DNA of 6,492 nt, from positions 1 through 6,492 of the forward strand of contig JALVQM010000103.1 of the NCBI GenBank assembly GCA_027025615.1, given 5' to 3'. Below are positions 1 to 4,872 of this stretch, piece by piece. The notes under the pieces are model-generated. The model was not told the DNA's origin, did no database searches, and saw nothing but the letters and a program-made list of their open reading frames with translations. This stretch comes from Desulfobacteraceae bacterium. GTDB taxonomy: Bacteria; Desulfobacterota; Desulfobacteria; Desulfobacterales; Desulfosarcinaceae. Every line of letters starts with the position of its first letter. Position 1 is the first letter of the stretch. The position numbers and the translations under genes are program-made.

Positions 1-1196
1 GCCGCCGGCTGCCAGGCAGGATATCCCTGACCTGCCTTGATACGCCCCCCAACCATTGTTACCAAAGCAGCAATGGAATCGGTAACGTCTTGTAAGGCGG
101 ACATATACATCGACCGAATACTGCATCCTACTTCCAGCTTCCCTTTTGCCAGAATTACCTTGGCAAGGTTGCAGGATGTTTCCGGGCTTCCTGCCGGATC
201 CGGGCTTAATTCCAGAACGCCATGAGGCAAAGCCGCCAACAATGCCACTATTCTCCTGCTGGCTTCATGGCCAAGACCGGAGGCGTCAACCGGATCTGTT
301 ACTTTTTCTAAACTTACGGTCAGATCCGGGTCGGCAACCCCGTACTCGGTTGCAAGCTGGTCGCCCGCCTTTCCGACCTCTCTGGCAATTCGGGGGAAAA
401 ACTCTCTTTTGACAGCCACCTCGGCATTTGCTTTCCTGGCAATTGCATTGTAAGCACCGCCCCCTTCCATTCTAACAAGCCTTATCCGGCAAAGGCTTTG
501 GATGCGGTTAAGGACTCTTACCATCAGTCTTACGGCACTGGCCCTGTGTTTGGCTATATCCACCCCGGAATGTCCTCCCCTCAGGCCACTGACAGACAGG
601 TTAAAAACCAGTTCATCATCAGCCAGGGGTAAAATGTTCTGTTCCAGGTAAAGATCAATGCTCCGACCGCCTGCCGAGCCGATTGTAAATTGACCTTCTG
701 TCTCTGAATCGAGATTAAGCAGATAATTGCCGGTCAGCCATTGTCCGGACAAATTGCGCACGCCGGTAAAACCGGATTCTTCGTCTACGGTAAACAGCAG
801 TTGCAGGGCTGGGCGCTTGATATCTTTTTCTACTGCGGCAGCCAAGGCCAAGGCCATGCCGATACCATTGTCAGCCCCAAGGCTAGTATCGGCAGCGTGC
901 AGCCAACGGTCCTCATAAACCAGCTTAATAGGGTCTTTTGTGAAATCATGATAGCTTGAACTTGTTTTCTCACACACCATATCCATGTGTGTCTGCAGAA
1001 TAACGGGAAGTTCAGCTGATCCCCTGCCGGCAACGGGTATCAGTACGTTTCCAACAACATCCCGCTTGGCCTGAAAGTTGTGGTTCACGGCCCAATCCAG
1101 CAGCCATTTACTAATTGCTTCTTCATTTTTCGAACAGCGGGGAATTGAAGATATCCCGGCAAACAAGTCCAAAACCTTTGTAATTGAATCAATCAT
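1..1196 (-). CDS. pepD: Xaa-His dipeptidase / aminoacyl-histidine dipeptidase, M20C family (3' end cut by window)
   Basis: A cytosolic di-zinc peptidase that hydrolyses Xaa-His and other dipeptides (a carnosinase-like activity) for peptide turnover. I translated the minus strand by hand: 398 codons are open from the ATG at 1196 to the window edge, against about 485 residues for E. coli PepD. M20 landmarks are present: QTHMD (His70 metal ligand, Asp72), SLGADNGIG (Asp109, bridging ligand), TVDEESG (Glu139 general base, Glu140 ligand) and LNLDSE (Asp163). Each lies ten residues before the recalled PepD equivalents (80, 82, 119, 149/150, 173), so the spacing matches exactly. The lid-domain motif GLRGGHSG follows. 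The last metal ligand, His461 in PepD, would lie beyond the window, so the truncation is an edge effect. The start is supported by GGAG six nt upstream and a TATAAT box at 1223-1228. No frameshift was seen. The family call is near certain; the exact substrate is inferred. Confidence 0.93.
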   Translation of the reverse strand, partial: MIDSITKVLDLFAGISSIPRCSKNEEAISKWLLDWAVNHNFQAKRDVVGNVLIPVAGRGSAELPVILQTHMDMVCEKTSSSYHDFTKDPIKLVYEDRWLHAADTSLGADNGIGMALALAAAVEKDIKRPALQLLFTVDEESGFTGVRNLSGQWLTGNYLLNLDSETEGQFTIGSAGGRSIDLYLEQNILPLADDELVFNLSVSGLRGGHSGVDIAKHRASAVRLMVRVLNRIQSLCRIRLVRMEGGGAYNAIARKANAEVAVKREFFPRIAREVGKAGDQLATEYGVADPDLTVSLEKVTDPVDASGLGHEASRRIVALLAALPHGVLELSPDPAGSPETSCNLAKVILAKGKLEVGCSIRSMYMSALQDVTDSIAALVTMVGGRIKAGQGYPAWQPA

Positions 1197-1508
1197 TATC
1201 AACTCCGAACAGGACGTATCAGATTATATTTGTCAGCAAAACCATTGATATCCCGGACAGTTTGCAGTTCATCCTGCAATCGGCCCTGACATTCTGTTGG
1301 AAAACCGCATGATGCGGGCAAGCCAAGGCAGAATTCGACGAAAACGGGCTGTTTATATGGAACAAACGAGTATTTTGAGCCGGACTTTAACAAAGTATGG
1401 ACAAACGCGACACTTTTTCGACAGGCTTCTAAAGTATGATCCTGCTCCATCCGATATTAATCTCAGTAACGGTTAAAATTCAAACATTCAACGTAAGGCA
1501 GGGCCTCG
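1197..1508. other. 312-nt intergenic stretch between pepD and a divergent small ORF
   Basis: No gene here can be supported with confidence. A minus-strand frame of 83 codons (1450 to 1199) ends three bases before the pepD ATG. It lacks a convincing ribosome site and any motif I recognise. Near the right end, weak back-to-back promoter-like elements occur: minus-strand TTGAAT followed 18 nt later by TAATAT, and plus-strand TAAAAT at 1474-1479 ahead of the small membrane-protein ORF. A short CCGC-ATGAT-GCGG hairpin lies near 1306-1318. No tRNA or strong terminator is visible. Confidence 0.4.
1223..1228 (-). promoter_or_regulatory. Candidate -10 box for pepD
   Basis: Read on the minus strand, a perfect TATAAT lies 27 nt upstream of the pepD ATG, which would give a leader of about 20 nt containing the GGAG ribosome site. 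The hexamer 17 nt upstream (ATATCA) matches TTGACA at only 3 of 6 positions. This is a weak or activator-dependent promoter at best, or chance in an AT-rich stretch. Confidence 0.35.
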
Positions 1509-1709
1509 ATGGGCATCAAAATGCTTTTCACCGCCGCTTTTGTATTTTTCCTGATTTACCGTCAGACAGCTGATCCGGTCATGCTTTTTTGCGTTTTCTA
1601 TTCTATCGTCCTGGCAGTCTGCATGTTGGGCTACAAGGCGGACAATCTCGATCTTATCAAAAAGCGATCCCCAACAGACGAAAATGACAGCCTGCCACCA
1701 AAGCCATAA
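1509..1709 (+). CDS. Small two-helix membrane protein, function unknown
   Basis: This 66-residue protein is one of the few plus-strand frames in the window not lying opposite another gene. I do not recognise a family. Residues about 4-17 and 24-41 are strongly hydrophobic and would form two membrane helices joined by a short polar loop (RQTADP). The remaining 25 residues are a charged, proline-ending tail. An in-frame stop at 1494-1496 makes the ATG at 1509 the first possible start, although ATG 1521 (Met5) is also possible. The upstream sequence AAGGCAGGG is a mediocre ribosome site and the candidate promoter (TAAAAT at 1474-1479) is weak. It converges on the phosphatase gene with a 20-nt gap. 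The hydrophobic profile and codon pattern make a real gene plausible, but there is no homology evidence. Confidence 0.5.
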   Translation: MGIKMLFTAAFVFFLIYRQTADPVMLFCVFYSIVLAVCMLGYKADNLDLIKKRSPTDENDSLPPKP

Positions 1710-1717
1710 GGCCTTAT
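1706..1717. terminator. 12-bp palindrome in the convergent gene junction
   Basis: ATAAGGCCTTAT is perfectly self-complementary and covers the stop codon of the plus-strand small ORF, just before the end of the opposing phosphatase gene. It lacks a loop and a T-run, so as an intrinsic terminator it would be poor. It is listed only because it occupies the place where a bidirectional terminator is expected. Confidence 0.15.
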
Positions 1718-1729
1718 CCGCTTAAATCA

Positions 1730-2527
1730 TTATTTACGGGCAAGACTGTCAAGGATAAGAGCCGCATTCTCGGCACAGGAGATGAGTACATGTTCCTGGA
1801 TGCGACCCCCATTCAGGTACTCGTTCAAATGGAAATCGTCACCACTGGCAGTAAATAGCCTGCCTCCGGCCGCTTCAACTATAACCCTGACAGCAGCCAG
1901 GTCTTTAATTGATTCATTGGTCACCAGGGCACCATCGGCTCTGCCCATGGCGACGTAACAGGCATGAGCCCCTGTGCTCCCCATGTCTCTGATTTTACCG
2001 GGAAAACTGGATGAATATTCCTGATGAAACCTTGAAAAAGTAAACAAAAGACTTTCTTCGGTCAAAGAAGGCCGGTAAACAACCCGGATGGCCCGTTTAC
2101 CCCAGTAGGCCGCCTGTCCAGCCGAAGCATGAAACAAATCCCCGGTTGCAGGCATGAAAAAAGCTCCAAAGACCGGCCAGAAATTTTCCAGCAGGGCTAT
2201 TGATAAACCCCAAATGGGAATTCCGCTCTGGAAGTTGTCCACCCCGTCAAGGGGATCGATAATCCAGAGGTAACGCCGGTCGTCATGGGCATATTTTTCA
2301 GGAGTCAAGTCCTGTCCAAAAACTTGATGATTTGGAAATTCATGGTTCAGTCTCTCGGCCATAAATCCAATCAGCTCCAGCTCTGCCCGGGTCACCAGGT
2401 TATGATCAAACTCGGCTGCACCCAGTCTGCGTCCGTAATATGAAAGGGCTTTTTCGCCTGCGGCTTGAATCAATTCAAGGGCGAAGCGGCCTAATCCTTC
2501 CAGGGACACCCGGCGATCTTTGGTCAT
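1730..2527 (-). CDS. Inositol monophosphatase family protein with altered active-site residues
   Basis: A 265-residue member of the Mg-dependent IMPase/FIG superfamily, whose members dephosphorylate inositol phosphates, fructose-1,6-bisphosphate or 3'-phosphoadenosine nucleotides in the cytosol. Evidence is the core motif WIIDPLDGVDNF (Asp91, Asp94), the C-terminal KDLAAVRVIVEAAGG (Asp209), and a length normal for the family. Compared by eye with human IMPA1, the residue matching Glu70 is Gln72 (in GQD), and the one matching catalytic Thr95 is Val96. The usual VTxAD reads VTRAE. Two metal-binding Asp of the core motif and the C-terminal Asp are kept. The protein may therefore be altered in activity or specificity. 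Similar GVxNFQ forms exist, as far as I recall, in sulfate-reducing bacteria. The start at 2527 has a strong AAGGAGG at 2532-2538. It is separated from fmdB upstream by 307 nt. The substrate is unknown. Confidence 0.88.
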   Translation of the reverse strand: MTKDRRVSLEGLGRFALELIQAAGEKALSYYGRRLGAAEFDHNLVTRAELELIGFMAERLNHEFPNHQVFGQDLTPEKYAHDDRRYLWIIDPLDGVDNFQSGIPIWGLSIALLENFWPVFGAFFMPATGDLFHASAGQAAYWGKRAIRVVYRPSLTEESLLFTFSRFHQEYSSSFPGKIRDMGSTGAHACYVAMGRADGALVTNESIKDLAAVRVIVEAAGGRLFTASGDDFHLNEYLNGGRIQEHVLISCAENAALILDSLARK

Positions 2528-2531
2528 AAAG

Positions 2532-2538
2532 CCTCCTT
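2532..2538 (-). promoter_or_regulatory. Strong ribosome-binding site of the IMPase-family gene
   Basis: AAGGAGG on the minus strand ends four nt before the ATG at 2527, fixing this start over any upstream codon. Confidence 0.8.
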
Positions 2539-2747
2539 CCTTTCAAGGTTAGATTGTTGCCCGATGCTACGGCAATTTTACAACGTATCATATCGTAAGC
2601 GTTGCGAATAAAAGCCAACAAGGCGTAATGCATAGTACACCTCATTGGCAACGGCTCAATGCACAACAGAAATATCGGACTATTTGACAAGCTGACAAAA
2701 TGGTTGGCCGGATCAGGACATCTGACAGAAGTACTGGAAACTTGAAC

Positions 2748-2811
2748 AAAAAACAGCAAATTTGCTTCTCGTGGCCTCTGCAAAGCACCCAGGGCAGGTG
2801 CCGCAAAGCAG
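2748..2811 (-). terminator. Possible terminator downstream of fmdB
   Basis: Read on the minus strand after the fmdB stop, there is first a stem GCACC/GGTGC (2785-2801) inside an outer CTGC/GCAG pair (2778-2811). After it comes the palindrome AGCAAATTTGCT (2755-2766), followed after one G by six T. The final stem is short and AT-rich, so termination would be weak. The order of hairpin then T-run fits the gene direction. Confidence 0.3.
2780..2810. repeat. Pair of 8-bp direct repeats GCAAAGCA flanking a hairpin
   Basis: GCAAAGCA occurs at 2780-2787 and again at 2803-2810, a 23-bp period, with the GCACC/GGTGC hairpin between and overlapping them. Its role is unknown. The copy number is too low to call a satellite or CRISPR. 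Confidence 0.4.
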
Positions 2812-2834
2812 GATAAGAGGACTATGGTAAAAGG

Positions 2835-3017
2835 CTAACTTTTCTTGGAAGCGTATCCATCAGCATACCAACCGCCTCCTTTAAGCTCAAAGGAACATTT
2901 TGAAATTATCTTTTTAGCCATTTTATGGCATTTAGGACACTCAATTTCCTCGGTGCCCATTTTGACCAACTCTTCAACAACCTGGCCACATTGGCATTCG
3001 AACTCGTATACCGGCAT
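2835..3017 (-). CDS. FmdB-type small zinc-ribbon protein
   Basis: A 60-residue protein of the FmdB/CxxC_CXXC_SSSS family. These are putative regulatory zinc ribbons named after FmdB of methylotrophic amidase operons, and the general molecular role is not established. Family marks are the start MPVYEFEC, a CPKC pair (Cys27, Cys30), the following basic KKIIS segment, and the tail SFELKGGGWYADGY. The first metal knuckle reads Cys8-Gln-Cys10-Gly, so it is CxC and not the usual CxxC. An extra Cys41 lies nearby. I chose the ATG at 3017 and not the longer frame starting at 3098 because MPVYEF is the family N-terminus, GAGGG lies seven nt upstream, and the longer start would fall inside the promoter -35 box. 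It lies downstream of htrA but appears to have its own promoter. Confidence 0.9.
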   Translation of the reverse strand: MPVYEFECQCGQVVEELVKMGTEEIECPKCHKMAKKIISKCSFELKGGGWYADGYASKKS

Positions 3018-3035
3018 ATGAAGTCCCTCGTCATT

Positions 3036-3050
3036 CCGGCAGATTGCCGG
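3036..3050. repeat. Small hairpin in the fmdB 5' leader
   Basis: CCGGCA (3036-3041) and TGCCGG (3045-3050) pair with a three-nt loop, about ten nt upstream of the fmdB ribosome site. It could form in the mRNA leader. On the plus strand it is followed by GTATTTTT and resembles a short terminator, but no plus-strand gene lies upstream. Confidence 0.3.
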
Positions 3051-3069
3051 GTATTTTTCATCTTGAAAG

Positions 3070-3098
3070 ACCATAAGCCGCTCTGGCATAACTGTCAA
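3070..3098 (-). promoter_or_regulatory. Sigma-70-type promoter for fmdB
   Basis: On the minus strand a perfect TTGACA (-35, 3093-3098) is followed by exactly 17 nt and TATGGT (-10, 3070-3075, 4 of 6 matches). Transcription would begin near 3063, giving a leader of about 45 nt before the fmdB ATG at 3017. This is the best promoter in the window by sequence. Confidence 0.65.
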
Positions 3099-3142
3099 GA
3101 AAAACTAAACCACTTGAACATGATTAGAACATAGGGGATTTT

Positions 3143-3174
3143 GAAAAGCCGCCGCAGCCCCAGGCTCGCTTTTC
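3143..3174 (-). terminator. Likely terminator between htrA and fmdB, possibly bidirectional
   Basis: GAAAAGC (3143-3149) and GCTTTTC (3168-3174) form a seven-bp outer stem, with AGCC/GGCT (3156-3166) as an inner stem around a three-nt loop. An A-run on one side and a T-run on the other give the usual look of an intrinsic terminator in both directions. It lies about 100 nt after the htrA stop and just upstream of the fmdB promoter, so it would separate the two transcripts. The internal loop is asymmetric, so strength is uncertain. Confidence 0.45.
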
Positions 3175-3249
3175 TAAGGCAAGGGGGGCTTAAGCGTCTT
3201 GCCATGGGAGGGCAACTCCCATGGCAACTGCCTGCAGGCCTGCGGCGGC
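3148..3249. repeat. Highly structured inverted-repeat region in the htrA-fmdB spacer
   Basis: GCCGCCGCAG (3148-3157) and CTGCGGCGGC (3240-3249) are perfect 10-bp inverted repeats that enclose a second structure, a perfect 12-bp stem TTGCCATGGGAG / CTCCCATGGCAA (3199-3210, 3216-3227) with loop GGCAA. Overlapping palindromes GCCTGCAGGC and GCAGGCCTGC follow (3230-3243). The central hairpin has no T-run, so it is not an ordinary terminator. The outer left arm overlaps the terminator candidate, so the two folds exclude each other. It could be a repeated extragenic element, an mRNA 3'-stabilising structure or an unrecognised RNA. Confidence 0.6.
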
Positions 3250-3273
3250 CGAAGCATCATAACGCCTCAGACA

Positions 3274-4698
3274 TCATGGTTTTATCCTTATCACCTTGAA
3301 TCCCTGGTTACGCCTCTTGACCAACATTGCAATGGCCTTTTTTGTGCTGCTTGCCCTACGTATCTGTTTCCTGAAACCATCAAGGTTTTTTACGCGTTGA
3401 TGGTTAATTTCTTTTATAATGTCGCCAGCCTGAAGCCCAGCCTCATCAGCACGGCTTCCGCTTTGAACATCTACCACCAGCACCCCTTCTTCCTTACTTT
3501 CCAAACCAAACTGACGAGCTCTTTCAGGTGTTATTTCCGCAACTTGAATTCCCATTGATTCACTGCGACCACTGTCACGGGTTACCACCAACTGCTCATC
3601 TTCACGTTTGGCAACGGTAACTGTCACCGTTTTCTGCTTGCCGTTGCGCATCAAGGTTATCCTGGTCTTACTGCCAACAGGGGTATTTGCAATAATCGAT
3701 GAAAGCTCGCGACCAGTCGAAACAGGATGGCCGTCCACGGCAATGATTATGTCATTGGGCTTGATACCGGCCTTGTCTGCCGGGTCTCCTTCGAAAACCT
3801 GGGTTACGAGAACCCCTTTGCGGGTTTTTAGGCCGTAGTACTCGGACAACTCGGGAGTAAGATTCTGGATGGCGACCCCCAGCCAGCCCCTGGTTACGGA
3901 GCCCTTTTCCTTGAGCTGGGCAACAATTGATTTAGCCATATTTATGGGTATGGCAAACCCGATGCCCTGTCCACTGGCTATAATGGCAGTGTTAATCCCA
4001 ACGACCTGGCCTTTAAGATTGAGCAGAGGACCTCCGCTGTTACCGGGATTAATGGAAGCGTCGGTCTGGATAAAATTATCGTAAGGCCCGGCACCAATCA
4101 CCCTCTTTTTGGCGCTGACGATGCCTGCAGTAACGGTCTGTTCCAGCCCGAAAGGACTGCCAATCGCCAATACCCAGTCGCCGACTTCAAGCTTATCAGA
4201 ATCCCCCAGTGGCAAAGGATGCAAATTGCGAGCACCATCGATCTTGATCAATGCAAGGTCGGTTTTGGGGTCCCGGCCGACTATTTTGGCATCATATTCT
4301 TTTTCATCGTATAAAGAGACTCTGATCTTATCGGCCCCTTCGACCACATGATTATTGGTAACGATATAACCTTCTTTATCTATAATAAAACCTGAACCAA
4401 GGCTGCGCTGCTTGTAATCCCGCTGGGGAGGATTGAATGGTCCGAAAAAATCCTCAAAGGGATTTCCTTTGGGCCCGAAAAAATGACGAAAAACCTGCCC
4501 GCCGCCTTTAATGGTTTTAACGGTGCGAATGTTGACAACCCCTGGTTTGGCTTCTTTGGCCAATTCAGCAAAATTGGCAGGTACCATAACCACGCCGCTG
4601 TCCCCGGCTGCTGTTATGCCAACCCAGCTAACCAGCAAGGCAAGACTGGCTATCAGGGCAATTGTGGATTTGAAGATGATATTGGGACGTCGTTTCAT
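3274..4698 (-). CDS. Do/DegQ-type periplasmic serine protease (HtrA family)
   Basis: A 474-residue envelope protease-chaperone that degrades or refolds damaged periplasmic and outer-membrane proteins, normally as a trimer-based oligomer. Residues 1 to about 31 form a signal peptide (basic MKRR, hydrophobic 8-28, cleavage near ITAA). The trypsin-like domain contains the complete triad: His117 (TNNHVV), Asp147 (TDLALIKI) and Ser221 (GNSGGP). A Phe/Gly/Pro-rich LA-type loop spans about 66-92. Two PDZ domains follow, at roughly 270-362 and 380-470, as expected of DegP/DegQ and unlike single-PDZ DegS. Length is normal. The ATG at 4698 has AAGGAGG at 4707-4713. It lies directly after a response regulator-kinase pair, and a repeat array resembling an OmpR-family operator sits in its upstream region. 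Whether to call it degP, degQ or mucD cannot be settled from sequence alone. Confidence 0.96.
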   Translation of the reverse strand: MKRRPNIIFKSTIALIASLALLVSWVGITAAGDSGVVMVPANFAELAKEAKPGVVNIRTVKTIKGGGQVFRHFFGPKGNPFEDFFGPFNPPQRDYKQRSLGSGFIIDKEGYIVTNNHVVEGADKIRVSLYDEKEYDAKIVGRDPKTDLALIKIDGARNLHPLPLGDSDKLEVGDWVLAIGSPFGLEQTVTAGIVSAKKRVIGAGPYDNFIQTDASINPGNSGGPLLNLKGQVVGINTAIIASGQGIGFAIPINMAKSIVAQLKEKGSVTRGWLGVAIQNLTPELSEYYGLKTRKGVLVTQVFEGDPADKAGIKPNDIIIAVDGHPVSTGRELSSIIANTPVGSKTRITLMRNGKQKTVTVTVAKREDEQLVVTRDSGRSESMGIQVAEITPERARQFGLESKEEGVLVVDVQSGSRADEAGLQAGDIIKEINHQRVKNLDGFRKQIRRASSTKKAIAMLVKRRNQGFKVIRIKP

Positions 4699-4706
4699 TA
4701 AACATA

Positions 4707-4713
4707 CCTCCTT
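4707..4713 (-). promoter_or_regulatory. Strong ribosome-binding site of htrA
   Basis: AAGGAGG on the minus strand lies eight nt before the htrA ATG at 4698, consistent with efficient translation of this start. Confidence 0.8.
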
Positions 4714-4722
4714 TCGGAATAT

Positions 4723-4751
4723 ATTATGTCGTAACTCGGTTTCAGGGTAAC
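4723..4751 (-). promoter_or_regulatory. Candidate htrA promoter with a poor -35
   Basis: On the minus strand CATAAT (4723-4728, 5 of 6 to TATAAT) lies 17 nt after GTTACC (4746-4751, 3 of 6 to TTGACA). A start near 4716 would place the upstream 9-bp repeats at about -58 to -90. A good -10 with a poor -35 is what an activator-dependent promoter would look like. The assignment is by eye and not unique in this AT-rich stretch. Confidence 0.35.
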
Positions 4752-4773
4752 CATAGCTATTTATCCTGACTGG

Positions 4774-4806
4774 AAGATTACCTGAAGATTACCAATTGGT
4801 AATCTT
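4774..4806. promoter_or_regulatory. Probable response-regulator operator upstream of htrA
   Basis: The nonamer AAGATTACC occurs at 4774-4782 and 4785-4793 as direct repeats with an 11-bp period, and as its exact inverse GGTAATCTT at 4798-4806. The last two form a perfect 22-bp palindrome (4785-4806). OmpR/PhoB-family regulators bind tandem half-sites with about an 11-bp period, and the adjacent regulator is of that family. The site ends 76 nt upstream of the htrA ATG. No T-run follows, so it is unlikely to be an intrinsic terminator for the kinase gene. The binding protein is inferred from position, not shown. Confidence 0.6.
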
Positions 4807-4872
4807 TGCAGCCTTCCATGGCTTGTGGCAATACCATCAACTAAAAATAATTGGATAATATTAAAAGTCAAG

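Larger units (their letters stand above)
2528..2834. other. 307-nt gap between fmdB and the IMPase-family gene
   Basis: No gene is supported. A 102-codon minus-strand frame starting at 2783 runs into the phosphatase gene in another frame and looks spurious. A weak minus-strand promoter candidate is TTGAGC (2654-2659), a 16-nt spacer, then TACTAT (2632-2637). An alternative -10, TATGAT, lies closer to the phosphatase start. A TTGCC/GGCAA inverted repeat with a nine-nt loop occurs around 2559-2577. On the plus strand TGACAA is repeated at an 8-nt period near 2685-2698. The fmdB-proximal part holds hairpins listed separately. Confidence 0.4.

Noticed and set aside
1..1196. Possible truncated or pseudogene pepD
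   Set aside because: The frame is open without interruption to the window edge and all expected metal and catalytic residues so far are present; the missing C-terminus is simply outside the window.
2475..2783. 102-residue minus-strand frame between fmdB and the phosphatase gene
   Set aside because: It overlaps the strongly supported phosphatase start in another frame, has low-complexity codon use and no ribosome site or family features.
2780..2835. GCAAAGC followed by a GGTAAAAGGCTAAC-like stretch, recalling a cyclic-di-GMP (GEMM) riboswitch on the plus strand
   Set aside because: The second stem and tetraloop receptor do not match the consensus, and the next gene on the plus strand is not downstream; the neighbouring genes are on the minus strand.
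2835..3098. Longer 87-residue start for the FmdB-type protein
   Set aside because: The extra 27 residues begin within the TTGACA promoter box and have no family similarity; MPVYEF at 3017 with GAGGG upstream is the family start.
3199..3558. 119-residue plus-strand frame with some hydrophobic segments
   Set aside because: Most of it lies antisense to the htrA PDZ2 coding region and the rest in the hairpin-rich spacer; its start ATG is inside the perfect hairpin, and no motif is recognisable.
4785..4806. 22-bp palindrome as an intrinsic terminator for the kinase gene
   Set aside because: No T-run follows on the minus strand, the stem is AT-rich, and an additional direct copy at 11-bp spacing points to protein binding.
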